From Heterohyrax brucei (Eukaryota > Chordata > Mammalia > Hyracoidea > Procaviidae): 64,000 nucleotides of DNA. Below, one piece after another: positions 22,652 to 34,423 of the stretch. The DNA lies in NCBI GenBank assembly GCA_028571685.1, contig CM053148.1, positions 87,318,001 through 87,382,000 on the forward strand, read 5' to 3'. Below the pieces are notes generated by a model. It searched no databases, was not told where the DNA came from, and saw only the letters and a list, made by a program, of their open reading frames with translations. Every line of letters starts with the position of its first letter. Position 1 is the first letter of the stretch. A program made the translations under genes and the position numbers.

Positions 22652-22844
22652 CGCTATAGGCATTCTCCTTGTTAGAAGTCACTAAATCCAGTCCATGATT
22701 AAGCCTCACATTTTAGAGAGAGAGGAGTATCAAACTATTGTGATAACAAGTTAAAACCATTTTAAGAATTAGGAAGTCAAATGGCATATTGCATTGGGCA
22801 AACATGTTGCAATAGACTTCTTTACAATGTTATAATTCAGAGAT

Positions 22845-23925
22845 ACTACCCTGAGGACTAAATGGAGCCTGATCCAAGCCATAGTGTTTTCAGTCATCTC
22901 ACACGCATGTGAAAGCTGGACAGTGAATAAGGAAGACCAGAGAAGAATTGATGCCTTTCAGTTATAGTGTTGGCCAAATGGTCCCAACTCATCCAGAGCA
23001 GATGATTACCAAGAGCAACAAAGACTCTGGGAAAAAGGAGCCCAGGAGACCGAAGGAGCCATGTGAACGGGTGACTGCATCAACATGTGACCAGAAGAAC
23101 CAGCAAAGACAGCCATGACGGGGCAAACAATGTAGAGTCCCAGTGGCAACACAGAAAAAGAGGAGCGCACCTCAAAGACTGCCCTAAAAGATTGAAATTG
23201 GGGGTCCAGGAGCCTGTGAGTCACCCTGAGAGCATCAACCCTAGACCTGCTGCCCCCGACCAGAAAGCTACTGAGGTCAACTTTTCAGACAGCAATGAAC
23301 TGGACTTGGGGACACAATGTGAGCATATGGTACATAGACTTTATGATTCTATACATCTATAGGATGCTGTCTTACTGGCTTGTTACTAAAAGGGAGAGGA
23401 GAGGGTGGAGAGGAAGAGACAGGGAATGGTTAAGAGGATATGATGTATATAGAATGAAAAGAAAGAGTGTGCTGTCACTGGGCAAGGAGAGCAGAAGGAG
23501 TTGCAGACAGGCAGGCATGCATATTTAATTTGATTTTTATGCTTTCACTTAATCACACACACACACACAGAAATATGGTGTTGTTGAGGAATATTAAATG
23601 TGCCATGGACTACCAGAAGAACGAGCAGATCTGTCTTGGAAGAATACAGTCAGGATGCTTCTTAGAAGCCAGTACAACAAAACTTTGTCTCCTGTACTTC
23701 GCACATGTTGTCAGCAGGGACCAGTCCGTGGAGAAGGACATCATGTTTGGCAAAGCAGAGCCAGGAAAAAAGAGGAAAGTCTTCAATGAGATGGATTGCT
23801 ACAGTGTCTTCAACAATGAAATCAAGCGTAACAGCAATTCCAAGGATGGAACAAAACTGGGCTGTGTTTCATCCTGTTGTATTTAGAGTCGTTATGTGTA
23901 TCAGAGGTACCTAACAACAAAACAG
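22845..23925 (+). mobile_element. RTE LINE 3' part, split by family A
   Basis: Plus-strand RTE in two parts, 22845-22974 and 23574-23925. The first encodes ISHACESWTVNKEDQRRIDAF. The second carries the ORF end (atgtgccatggactaccaga; gtccgtggagaaggacatca) and 3' UTR (ggctgtgtttcatcctgttg; ggtacctaacaacaaaac). The break falls at the conserved gaattatggtgttgg site, which is duplicated on both sides of the insert. Confidence 0.88.
22975..23573 (+). mobile_element. Family A retroelement, longest copy
   Basis: About 600-bp insert of an unclassified repeat family seen four times in the window. Landmarks: gaaggagccatgtgaacggg (23054), gaactggacttggggacaca (23297), ctatacatctataggatgct (23350), agtgtgctgtcactgggcaa (23465), gctttcacttaatca (23540). 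It ends in a (CA)n-rich tail at 23554-23569. Flanking tatagtgttgg (22963-22973) and tatggtgttg (23574-23583) suit a target duplication. The frames inside (23087-23528) are not related to known proteins. Possibly a SINE or an L1 3' end. Confidence 0.7.
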
Positions 23926-24287
23926 CATATTTTGGACAAGTTACATTGAGACTATACTTTGAGCACTGATTTTAATATTCATCAAGAGGTCTTTCCTGAA
24001 ACAATGATTACTGAAAGGGATTTTTGATTTCCTGTGTTCCTACTATAATTACAATTCTTCCATAAAGAAAGTTTGTTCCTTCTATCATCTACTTACTTGC
24101 TTAATTGTGTAAATATGAACTCATGGATCTTTATTTTGTTCTTTGTCACGTAATCCCAAACCATTCCTCGTTGATCACATTGGGCCACGAGCTTCAGCCT
24201 TTGTCACTGAAGGTATTTCAGATAGGCTCTTGCTTCATTTTGATGTACCCTCATCTTTTTTTTCAGCACGTGTATGATTTCAGTCAC
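23926..24287. other. Unassigned sequence
   Basis: About 360 bp. A 104-codon plus frame at 24105-24419 begins here and shows no recognised domain. Confidence 0.4.
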
Positions 24288-24330
24288 TCTACAATGGATC
24301 CAACTCCACGGCACTTGGCTTGGCTGGCTA
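24288..24330 (+). mobile_element. AfroSINE 3' stub with CTTGG tail
   Basis: ggatccaactccacggcact followed by tggcttggctgg. It is the complement-strand form of the stubs at 16315, 20475 and 58987. Heavily 5'-truncated. Confidence 0.65.
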
Positions 24331-24616
24331 CAATGCACCGATATTGGTTTATATTTCTTGTGTTCCAATTCCGAAGTCATCCACTTCATCCAAAGTACTG
24401 TTCCCTTATTGGAGACTAGTATTTATAAGCCAAGATCTGGGTGGTAGGTATGGCTGTTCCTGGGCTTTGTTTTCGGTGTCCTCTCACCAGATAGATCTGA
24501 AACAAATGTACATATCATAACCTATGTCACACACATATCTATATTTGTTTTAGCATCTATTCTCTTGTGTGTGAGCTTGCATATGAATATATACGTGTGT
24601 GTGTTTGTATGTAATC
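24331..24616. other. Unassigned sequence with TG-rich patch
   Basis: A short TG/TATG-rich patch lies near 24590-24615. Nothing else recognised. Confidence 0.4.
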
Positions 24617-25022
24617 ATACTGAAAGCAGTGGCATGAGCCTAGTCTACCCTTCAAAGTAATTTTGGAACTCTTTCTTGAACAGCCATTGTGCATGGGTGC
24701 ATGGTGGTAAGTTCATGGACTTTATTTTCTAGTTGACTGTGAGGGAATTTTTAGCCGGTAAAGAAATAACTGCATTGGAACACCCTCCCTACTCACTTAA
24801 TCTGGTCCGCAGTGACTTTTCTTCACCTGAAGATACAGAAAATATTGTGAAGAAGACATTTTGGTGCCATTCAGGACATCAGGCACAATGCGATGACAGC
24901 TCTTACGGCTATTCCAGAAAAAATACTCCAAAATGGCTTTGAAGGGTGGAGCTGGCACTGGTGCAGGTTCACAGCTTCCCAGTGGGAGTACTTCTAAGGT
25001 GACTGTAGGGGTATTCAACAAA
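24617..25022 (+). mobile_element. Foldback mariner, outer left arm lost
   Basis: DNA transposon fragment. The plus frame at 24733-24942 reads FLAGKEITALEHPPYSLNLV, the mariner HPPYSPDLAPSDF block with changes at the last positions. Its 3' end (gctttgaagggtggagctgg) is mirrored by the inverted stretch agtctacccttcaaagtaat at about 24638. The left outer arm present in the two other copies is missing. Confidence 0.75.
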
Positions 25023-25449
25023 GAGGCTGAATATTTAGGATGTCTTTTCTAGGAAGTCTGTTTAATACTAATATCCATATAAAGTATTTGCAGAATTAAC
25101 CACGTCCCTCAAGAAATAAATTCACCAGCTTAAGGCACTGTGTATGTTTTTGTCTTGTTTTGCTTTCCTTTCTTCCCTCCCTTCCATTCTTGCTCTCTTT
25201 TTCTTTTATTCTTTCTCCCTCTTTCTCTTTTTTCTTCTCTCTTTGACCTTGTTAATAGTTTACTCAGATCATTAACTAGGTAAATTTTTTAGAACTTTCT
25301 ACAGAGAAAAACAAGTTTTGTTTCAATAAAAATGATTTTACTTTTCTTGTATCCAATATGACAGACTTTATTTAATTACTTAGGGTTTTTTTTGTTTTGT
25401 TTTGTTTTTTTTGCTGTTGTTTGTTTATTTTGCTGTTGTTTGTTTTTTT
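25023..25449. repeat. Polypyrimidine and T-rich low-complexity tract
   Basis: C/T-rich from about 25155 to 25245 and GTTTT/TGTTTT-rich from 25385 to 25450. No gene signal. Confidence 0.7.
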
Positions 25450-25722
25450 CTTTTAACCTTATTTTCTGGCTAGGACATTGAGTACAATGTAGGAGAGATG
25501 GAACTTTCTTGTCTGATTCCTGACCCTAGGGGAACATTGGTGAGCATGACAAATTCCACTTTAATATTATCTTATACCTGCATATTATGATAAATGAATG
25601 CAGATTTTTCATATATTGTCTTTAATAGGAAGAGAAAGTTTCAGCTTCTAGGTTGCTAGTGTTTTATATAAGGAATGGATGTTGGAATTTGTTATATACT
25701 CTCAGCAAGGTACATGAGAACA
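25450..25722 (-). mobile_element. L1 LINE fragment (ORF2 region)
   Basis: On the plus strand, ctggctaggacattgagtac, tcttgtctgattcctgaccc, tgcagatttttcatatattg and ggatgttggaatttgttata match, in order, the antisense of the L1 ORF2 reverse-transcriptase region. It is old and diverged, with no intact frame. An RTE fragment follows directly. Confidence 0.75.
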
Positions 25723-25737
25723 AGTGTCTCCATCTTC

Positions 25738-25930
25738 CAAGGAGCATCTGGCTAGATTTCTTCCAACACCAATTTATCTAGTCTTCTGAAAGTTCATGTC
25801 ATATTCAGTGTTCTTCACCAGCACCATGATTCAAAAGTATTAATTCTTCTTTGGTTTTTGTTCTTCTTTGTCCAGCTTTTATATGCATACGAGGTAATTG
25901 CAAATACATGAGAATCATAAATTGTGCCAT
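25738..25930 (-). mobile_element. RTE LINE internal fragment
   Basis: Antisense of the RTE C-terminal coding region: ccaaggagcatctggctaga, tttcttccaacaccaattta, then tattaattcttctttgg and tgtccagcttttatatgcat. Short and lacking both element ends. Confidence 0.75.
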
Positions 25931-26389
25931 TTGTTCAATTCTTGTTCAAGGTAGTCAACAAAGGAATTTTTAGCTGGCTATTTTCCCTCTAAACTAAATT
26001 GCTGTCCGTTTGTAGCAAAGACAATGTAAAAGATAATGTGGCAGGTTTTCCTCCAACTCCTAATGACATTTCATTTCTCTCTACAGCACATAATTGTTTT
26101 CTGTTAGAATGTTGACCAGAATAAATCTTTTCTTACAAAATAATTGACTTGGCTTACAAAATAATTTCAATGCCACTAAGTAACCCTGGAATGCTTTTCT
26201 TCACAGCCTCACAACTTACACAATTTCAATAAAACAGTTTCAAATGTTGAGATATCTGTAAAGCTTTAACACGAACACACTAGAAATATCATGCAAAAAC
26301 TATAATTTTTTTCCTAGAGAAATTGTAGACTACTTTACAGTTTGTATTTCTATGTTGTCTCACATTAGTGAGTGTGGTTCACCACAATT
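25931..26389. other. Unassigned AT-rich sequence
   Basis: About 460 bp between two minus-strand L1 pieces. It may be further decayed L1, but this could not be shown. Confidence 0.35.
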
Positions 26390-27075
26390 TAACTTCTCTC
26401 ACTTTTGCCTGTTCACGTTTTGCTCATTTTTAAAAAAGGGCTTTTAAAAAAATGTTATTTGTAAAAATTCTTTACATATTTAGAAACAAATATTTTATCA
26501 ATTGATGTTGCGAAACTTTTTTGTTTTCCCCTGGTAAATATTCTTTTTGTCTTTTTATTCTCTTAACTGACTCTTTGACAAGGCAGAAGTTTTAAACTTC
26601 TCTGTTGCCCAGCTTGTCATTTTTCAATCCTTCCCATGCTTTTAGCCCAGGATGGTTTGTATTTTCTCCTGGTTTCTTTTTTTCTCTTAGTGGTTTTACA
26701 GTTTTGAATTTTAGATTTACTTCTATGATCTATTTTCAGTTACCTTTTGTGAAACGCGTAAATCCTATGTGTGAGTTCTTTTTTTTTTTTTTTTTGCATG
26801 TAAAGAGCCTATTTTTCCAGCACAGTTTTACTTAAAAGCCTTTGTTCCTTTATCAGCATTCAACTGGCTATATTTGTGTGATTCTGTTTCCAGGTGTGTT
26901 ATTATGCTCCATTTATCTCTGTGTCTATTTTTTCACAAATACGACTTTGTCTTGATTAATTTTATGGTAAGCCTTTATTTAACTGGGTATTTTGAGTCCT
27001 CTAACTTTGTTATTCTTCATTTTTGTGTTGATTGTTCTAGATCTTTGTCTTTATGTGTGACTTTAGAATCAGTGG
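26390..27075 (-). mobile_element. Old L1 LINE fragment, 3' ORF2 region
   Basis: Antisense L1 of an old (L1M-like) type. Landmarks in order: attctttttgtctttttatt (26540), gaattttagatttacttcta (26706), a T17 run at 26781-26797 before gcatgtaaagagcc, ttccaggtgtgttattatgc (26890), acgactttgtcttgattaat (26941) and gactttagaatcagtggg (27059). The plus-strand frames at 26605-27113 are antisense shadows. Confidence 0.8.
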
Positions 27076-27342
27076 GAGAGAAGGACAGTCCTGCGCAAGG
27101 CATTTCTCTATGAGTAGAGGCAGAGATACATAGAATGTTTAATTTTGAAGTTGTATTCTACTTTTTTGCTGAAGTATTATTTATTTTCCATTTCCTGCTA
27201 TTATAATCACACAACTACACCAAATATTCTATTGTCTTGTGCACTCTATTTCCACCTTCTCTCACCCATATGAATAAGATTAATGCTTTAAAATATTGTG
27301 ACATGTTCCTTCTTCTTCTTTTGCTTCCCCTGAGTGATAGAC
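27076..27342. other. Unassigned sequence
   Basis: About 270 bp. Nothing recognised. Confidence 0.4.
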
Positions 27343-27515
27343 AAAAACCCTTGGTGTGCAGTGGTTAAGTGCTACTACTGCTACCCAAGAGGTTGGCAGT
27401 ATGGATGTGTCAGGTGCCCCTTGGCAACTTTGCAGAGCAGTTCAACTCTGTCCTATAGAGTCACCATGGGTTGGAATCAGCTCAGTGGCAAGGGGTTGGT
27501 TTTAGTTTTTTGGTC
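27343..27515 (+). mobile_element. AfroSINE
   Basis: Head aaacccttggtgtgcagtgg, body cttggcaactttgcagagca, tail gttggaatcagctcagtggc with ggttggttttagtttttt. Confidence 0.9.
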
Positions 27516-27552
27516 AGTGACAGATGAACTAATTTCTTTCTGTCTGTTTGGA

Positions 27553-27737
27553 GATGACACTAGTGGGGTATCTGATGGCGTAAATGGTTTCTACTGAAAT
27601 GCTAACCTTAAGGTTGGCAGTTCAAACTCAGTCAGTGGTACCATGGATGAAAAGGCCTGGCAATCTCTTTGTGTTAAGATCAAAGCCAAGAAAACCTTAT
27701 AGAGTGGTTCTGCTTGATTCAGAATAGACTTGTATTA
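27553..27737 (+). mobile_element. Long-form AfroSINE
   Basis: gtggggtatctgatggcgta, the extra segment aaaaggcctggcaatctctt, then tagagtggttctgcttgatt and a worn tail cagaatagacttg. Confidence 0.8.
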
Positions 27738-27750
27738 GTACTATGAGATC

Positions 27751-28160
27751 TACTCTTAGTTATTAAGCACTATTTCAAAAGAAATGACACCAGTGGATGG
27801 CTTTAACAAACAGAAATTTACTCTTTCACAACCTGAAGGCTAGAAGACCACATTCAGGGTGCTAGCTCCAAGGCACGTCTTTCTCTTTCTGCTGGCTCTG
27901 GAGGAAAGTCTTCCTCATCAATTTTACCTTGGTCTATCTAGGAATTTCTGTAAATGGGAACTCTGGGTTCAGGGATGTGCTTTTCTGCCTCATTAACATA
28001 ACTATTAATAATCTCACTTCGTTAGTATCATAGAGGTAGGATTTACATCACTTAGGAAAACCACATCAGATGATAAAATGGTGCACAATCACACCGTACT
28101 GGAATTATGGGCTAGCCAAGTTGACACACATTTTGGGGGGAGGCAATTACATCCATAACA
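27751..28160 (-). mobile_element. MaLR LTR, diverged
   Basis: Minus-strand fossil LTR of about 410 bp. ccagtggatggctttaacaa, gctggctctggaggaaagtc, aagttgacacacattttggg and tacatccataaca mark it along its length. No convincing target duplication remains. Solo by context. Confidence 0.82.
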
Positions 28161-28404
28161 GCAACTAACCAAACAAACACATGTGTCCTTCGTATGACAG
28201 AGCTTCTTTTCACTCGTTTGTTCTTTGAAAACCTTATTGTGCATCTGGAAGTATCGTTTATTATTGTTATTCTTTTTAAGTTGGAATATCTACAACTATT
28301 GGTCTCTTCTGTCTAATTCATACTGCACGCTGAGTAGTTTCATCTAACTTAGCGACTCTTTAGTTCAGTATATTTTCTTGAGTTTTTCTTCCTCCTATAT
28401 ACCT
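28161..28404. other. Unassigned sequence
   Basis: Nothing recognised. Confidence 0.4.
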
Positions 28405-28570
28405 ACTTTGGGTGGCGTGGTGGTTGAGTGCTATGTCTGCTAACCAAGAGGTCAGCAGTTCAAATCCACCAGGCACTTGTTGGAAACTCTTTGGGGTAGT
28501 TCTATTCTGACCTATCAGGTCGCTACGATTCGGAACCGACTCAGCAGCAGTGGTTTGTCTGGGTTTTATA
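28405..28570 (+). mobile_element. AfroSINE
   Basis: Head ttgggtggcgtggtggttga, gctaaccaagaggtcagcag, tail gattcggaaccgactcagca, ending ggtttgtctgggtttta. Confidence 0.92.
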
Positions 28571-29367
28571 TACTTTCTTTCTTACTTTATGTAAAGAAAG
28601 ACCTTGGCTTTATGTTGGTGCTGTTATATCCACTCTGAAAGACTGCTACATTTTCCCTCATGATTTCTTCCTGTGTGTTTTAAACTTTGTGTGTTGTGGT
28701 ACTTTTGTGTCCATTATTTATTTATTTATTATTATTGTTTTACTCATTGGGATGATGATATTGACTATCCTTTGCTTTAAGGTATTGATAACTCAGTAAA
28801 AGTTTTGAATTAATTCGCGGACATAAGGAATGATCTATATCCTTGTCCATGGGAGTCTGCCTTTTCCTTGGGTGGATAATAACATATCCAAAATAAAGAA
28901 CTCTGTCCCTTTGTTCACATTTTGGTCTCTGGTTGATTGTTAATGAACTTAAGTTGCAGTAACGCTGAAAGAGAAAGAATCAGAAGGGATTCCAAACCCC
29001 ACTCTGCATGGTCCCGTTGGATACCATCAGCAGGCTCTCTCTCCTTTGCTGCAGACACTGAATGAAGATCGGCTGTGTTCTCAGACCTACTTAGACTCCC
29101 CAGATCTCCCTGGGAGCTTTAGTTTTCCTTTAGACTTGAACTCAATTCGTGAGTGTTTCAGTCTAAATGTAACAAACCTACGGATGGTTTCCTACTCTCA
29201 AATAAATAAATTTGCTTTAATTTCAAGAGTGATAAAGCCAAATGGACATCCTCTCCTCTAACAGAGAAAATTTGTTTAAAGTTCCTTCTCCTTCTTTTCT
29301 GGAGAGTGAAAAGATGCAGACGTGCCAGCTGCCCTAGAGAAACACTGTGCCTCATAATATGCGGTTT
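28571..29367. other. Unassigned sequence, possible decayed LTR
   Basis: An AATAAA-like signal at about 28890 is followed by gaactctgtccctttgttca, which is reminiscent of an LTR R-U5 stretch. Ends and partner could not be found, so this is only a suggestion. Confidence 0.25.
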
Positions 29368-29560
29368 CCTCCCAGCGGTGCAAAACCCACTACGAGAGAT
29401 GTTGATTATCTCTGCCCCTTGTCACACAGTTCTCGGGGGAATTGGGGTCACATGTCTTGTAGTATCCAAGTTCCTCCCAGTGGTACAAAACTCACGGAGA
29501 GCCATTGAATATCTCTGCCCCTTGTCATGTTGTCCTTTGAAGAACTGGGACACAGGAAAT
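29368..29560. repeat. Imperfect 105-bp tandem duplication
   Basis: The unit beginning cctcccagcggtgcaaaac (29368) recurs as cctcccagtggtacaaaac (29473), and atctctgccccttgtca recurs at the same spacing (29409 and 29512). Two units. Not assigned to a known repeat. Confidence 0.8.
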
Positions 29561-31212
29561 CAACCTAAAATTCTTTGCTGGTCCTCATTTTGCTGTAAGT
29601 AATAACCTGTCTGTTCTCTGATCTAGAGACCTCATGTTTTCTGTCAGAATATTAATATAGAAATACATTTAACCCTGGGTAAAACATTGTCATAACAGAT
29701 TAATCCTTCTTCCTAACAGAAGCCAAATGATGCTCGACATCACTTGTATCTAATATTCCACAGAGTCCAGTTGGCTTCATTTGTATGTGACAGCCCATTC
29801 TAATGTCTGACATATAACAAGTGCTCAGTCTATAGTTTATTAATTAGCAACCGTGTGAATAATAAACTCAATGAATCAAAACCAACCCTGTGAAGGTAAG
29901 CTATCATTTAAATTCTTTTCCTCCGGGAAGATTTTTATTATTTAACTGTAGACTATCATAGCTGCACAAAAAACGTGACCTCAATGTATTCTCCAGACTT
30001 ACTTTATATCAACTTTCACATAAAAGATGTTAGCAATCAATAAACAATCTTATGACTTCAATAGCCCCAATGTAGTGCCTTTTTCTAGAGGAGTCTTCAA
30101 GCCATACTGTCATGTTACAAAAAGCAGTTTATCTACTTATCTGAATTTGTATGTACAGGTTGTATGAACAGTGGTATGAACTATCAACTCCATGACTTTG
30201 TCCTTTGTTGTAGGGGTTTTTAAGTAAGTTAGGAATGTGAAGAGCTTAAAACAATACTTGATAAATTATGCCAAGCCAAGCCAAGTAAATTATACACAGT
30301 TAATATATTTATTTGTCCTATATCCAACTTGTAATGTCTTATGCAATTTAAATCTTTGCCAAAATAGTTTGGAAGTTTCCAGAATTTGAGAAAAGAAAGT
30401 GTCCTGTCTCTGCTCAGTCTTCTGTGATGTCTAACACAACATCTTTGAAAAAAAAAATCATAAACCAAAGTAAATATTACAAATAGTACGCAGAAAAGAC
30501 TTTCAAATAGCTTGATTCGAGAATGACTTTGAAAATAATTCAAATTTTGTAAAAACGGAAATATGTAGACAAGATATTACAGAAAGTCACAAACATGTAT
30601 ACTCTAAATAGTTAAGTCTTGGAGATATGTCAATATTTGTCTTAAAACATGTATCACTCCTCTGTATAACCTCTCTCAGAATAGATGTTTACTGGTGGCA
30701 ACAGTATGTATGTCCATTTTCACACCTCATATAAATGTAATGATTTTCAGTATTAAAAAAAAAACAAAACACAAACACATAGATAAGTGAGGTGATTAAA
30801 GGAATGTTTTTCAGATGATCAAAGCTGTGTCCCCATGGCAAATCCATTAATTACTGACATAAAATTATTCAATTAATGATTTAAAGAGATTTTAAGAAAG
30901 GTTAACATATTATTTTTTGAAGAATCCCAAACTGCCAAATCAAATTAGTGTCGGTCTCTCCTTGTCTATTTTCCTTTGTTATAAAACATCACTCAGAGAG
31001 GATTTGGTTTTGGAGTCATCCGAATTCAGCAGGCCCTCAATAACACAAAAAAATGAAACTCCTATCTTCTAACAGGTCGTAATTACAGATACAGAGGTTT
31101 GGACTCCCATAGTAGCTGTAGCTCTTCGTCAGCAGTTACTTTGGTTTCCACTGAACTTTTAAAGGGACAGAGTTTAATACACACACAACACACATAAGTG
31201 CATGCACACGTA
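29561..31212. other. Unassigned AT-rich stretch
   Basis: About 1.65 kb. tctgacatataacaagtgct near 29803 is faintly like a MIR 3' end, too weak to call. A tiny AfroSINE-tail-like ccaagccaagccaag lies at 30272-30286. The minus frame at 30229-30543 is unrecognised. Confidence 0.4.
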
Positions 31213-31600
31213 GACAATGTTGTCTTTTCCTACCCGTTGCAATCCTTCAGGATGGAGCAGAACTGCCTATAAGGTTTTCGAGGCTGTAGTCCGTATAAGA
31301 AAACCCTGGTGGCGCAGTGGTTAAGAGCTATGGCTGCTAACCAAAAGGTTGGGAGTCTGAATACACCAGGCACACCTTGGAAGTTCTAAGTCAGTTCTAC
31401 TCTGTCCTGTAGAGTCACTGTGAGTCACAGTCGATACTATGTCAACTGGTTTGACTTTTTAGCCTTTTTGGTTTAGTCGTTAAGGAAACAGACTGCAGCA
31501 TCTTTTCACCCTTGGAATGGCTGCTGGGTTTGAACTCAGGTCCTTCAGTTAGCCTTCAAGTCCCTGAATGCTGTGCCCTGGGGCTGTAGCCACTCCATTC
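31213..31600 (-). mobile_element. Long-form AfroSINE split by another AfroSINE
   Basis: Two minus-strand parts, 31213-31302 (gatggagcagaactgcctat, ggttttcgaggctgtagtcc) and 31453-about 31600 (ggaaacagactgcagcatct, tggctgctgggtttgaactc). The plus-strand short-form SINE at 31303-31452 lies between them. The two parts continue one another in the family order. Confidence 0.75.
31303..31452 (+). mobile_element. AfroSINE nested in a SINE
   Basis: Head aaaccctggtggcgcagtgg, gctaaccaaaaggttgggag, body accaggcacaccttgg, worn tail cagtcgatactatgtcaact. Younger than the element it interrupts. Confidence 0.88.
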
Positions 31601-31757
31601 CATAACAGTATAAAAAGGTATCTATGAAAGAAGACAATAAACCTGAAATTAACAAATTCAGATCACTGATAATAGGAAAACTGAATAAAAGACTAAAGAG
31701 TCATGATGTTTTTTAAACAGTGTTTTTTTAGGTAACTGAAATTTTCAGCTTAGTAAC

Positions 31758-31925
31758 GGAAACCCTGGTGGCCTAGTGGTTAAGCGCTACCTCTGCTGAA
31801 GGAAAGGGCGGCAGTTCACATTTGCCAGGGCTCCTTGGAAACTCTGGGGGACAGGTCTGCTCTGTCCTATAGAGTCGCTATGAGTCTGAATCGACCTGAC
31901 AGCAGGGGGCTTAGTTTTTCAGTTT
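31758..31925 (+). mobile_element. AfroSINE
   Basis: Head ggaaaccctggtggcctagt, gcggcagttcacatttgcca, tail gtctgaatcgacctgacagc. Good match to the family throughout. Confidence 0.92.
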
Positions 31926-33500
31926 ATTGCTGCATATGCTAGGCTTTCCGGAAACACAGAGGGTAATGACCAAATAATACCTGCAGAAGACGGACAAAAA
32001 CCCCAATATACAGTAAGTTTCAGATGAGATAAATTATGTCCACAGTAGTAGAAAACAAATACTTGAAATTACAATTTATAAAAACTCTCAAGACATAAAA
32101 TTAATATGCCACCAGCTATCCTTCTGAAGTCTATCTACAGAAAAACAAACTCTTGCTTTGTTCAGCTGACTTTTAATTAAGCCTCAGTAAATTTGTTTTA
32201 CTGTTCTTACCGGCATTCAAAGAACAATAACTTAAACTTTTGACGTTATTATATAACAAATACCAAATTTAAATAGACATTAAAGATCAAGCCCAAAATT
32301 TTCCTTTATTTCTAGTGTTTAGGTTATTATAGGAAGCAGCTTAAAATTACATCATCAGGTTGATTTTAATGAGCACTGATCTATTTTTATTAAAATCGTC
32401 TTTCCAAGCAAATTTTACAAGGCCTGACATTTAAGAGCTTGAATTTTAAAAAGCAGCCAGCACTGAAGAGTTTGATTGTATGTGAACATAACAAAATAGG
32501 AAATTAGGATAAACAGCAGAGGCTCAAGTGACAAAGCATGACAATACCTTTACATTTTAGAAGCTTCTAGACAATTCTAATTAAAGGCATCTTGCTTTGG
32601 AAATTTATATACATTTCTAGTGGAAGAAAATCCATCGATGACATCCTGCAAGAGAGAGCCAAGATCATTCAGGAGATCCTGAAAACAACTAAAATTCAGT
32701 GACTGTGGATACATAAATGAGTTTAAGGAACCCTCCTGGGCACACACTTTTTTTTAAAAAAAAAATCCTTTTTCTCTTTTTGCTAGAAATTATGCTTCGG
32801 TGCCATGGTTTAGTTTATACCTTATAGGTACTTAAAAGAAGTGCGATTAGACATTGACATCTATAAGCTAATGAGTCAGGAAATAAAATATGTGTGAAAT
32901 TTCTATTTTAAATATTTTTTTTCTGAGAAAGTTGAACTTCCTCCAGCCTCTTTTTTTTGTTCCATTTTTCATTCTTTTGAATTGGGCTCACCTCTTAAAA
33001 CTAATTATGTTGCTGCTAGTCTAGAAAATTTTCTATCATAAAACTCAGATAATCTGATAACTTGCATTTAGATATAACTAATAAAAATGAAAACCTTTGT
33101 AATGAACTGGTAGGACAGTCATGTAAGAGAGATGGCTGAGTGTGCATAGATGTGTATGAGTTTATAAGTGTGTTGTTGTCCAGGAGGAAGAAAGCAGAGG
33201 AGGAGAGTGGTTTTGATCGTCACGATGTATACTATGTTTCATGTGTCCTTGCAATCTATCGACTGGCTAAATAATATAATTTAAAGGGGTCTGTAAGATG
33301 ATTTGGCCTGACAGAAGCTTGCCTGAACAGACTGGCTTTCTGTAAAAATAATATGTGACATAACCCGGGGTTTTCTGGTATGAGATTATTAAAACAGGTT
33401 TAGTCTCTTAGGAATTCATTCACAGTAGCAAAACTTATTAACTGATATAAAAGCAGTGTATCTGTTGAATTGTAAAGAGCAGTATAAAACTCAGGAGGAG
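31926..33500. other. Long unassigned stretch
   Basis: About 1.6 kb with no repeat recognised and no reading frame of note. One of the longest apparently repeat-free segments in the window. Cross-species conservation cannot be judged from sequence alone. Confidence 0.45.
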
Positions 33501-34423
33501 TGCTGTTTTTGTTTTGAAGTGCCCCCCAGTCAATTGTGAATCACAGGGATTCTATGTACAGCAGATAAAAAGACTGCATGGCTCTCTGCCATCGTCCAAA
33601 TGGTTGTTCTGCGGGAGCACACTGTTGTAACCGTTCTGTCAGTTCATTTAGTTCAGGGTCTTCCTGTTTTCCCTAGAGCTTCTGCTTTTCTAAACACAAT
33701 GTCCATCACTAGGAATGTGTCCCTACTGATGACATGTCCAAAGTACACTTCTAAAGAGCATTTTGGCTGTACTTCTTCCAAGACAGACTAGTTTATTCTT
33801 CGGACAGCCCGTAGTATATTCAGTATTCTTGGCCAACACAACTCAAAAGCCTCAGAATATTCGGCAGTCTTCTTTAGTCATTGCCTAGCTTTTGCACACA
33901 TATGAGGCAGCAGAAAAGTATCATGGATTGGGTCAGGTGCTCCTCAGTCCTCACGGTGACGACTTTGCCTTTTAACACTTTAAAGAGGTATTTTGAGCAA
34001 ATATGTCCAGTGTAATGCTTGGTTTGATTTCTTGATTCCTGCTTCCATGGGTATGGCTTGTAGATTCATGTAAAATGAAATCCTTGACAATTTCAATATT
34101 TTTTCTTTTTATCATGATGTTACTTATTGGTTCAGTTGTGAGGATTTTTGCTTGCTTTATGTTAAAGTGTAACCCCTAGTGAAGACTGTAGGCTTTGATC
34201 TTCATCAGTGTTCCTAGTCCTTTTTGATTTCAGCAAACAAAGTTGTGTCACCTACATACAACAAGTTGTTAATGAGACATCAGCCAATCTTGACGCCTTC
34301 TTCTCCTTCGTACAATCCAGCTTCTTGGGTCATTCACTTAGTATACAAGTTCAGTATGTGTAATAATAGGATACAACTTTGGTGCACACCTTTCCTGATT
34401 TTAAACCATGTAGTGTGTCCTTG

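Noticed and set aside
25155-25245. Polypyrimidine tract as a splice acceptor region
   Set aside because: No exon-like frame or conserved AG context follows; the tract continues into T-rich low complexity.
26605-27113. Hydrophobic plus-strand frames as small membrane proteins
   Set aside because: They are the antisense reading of an old L1 ORF2; the T/C-rich strand gives Phe/Leu-rich shadows.
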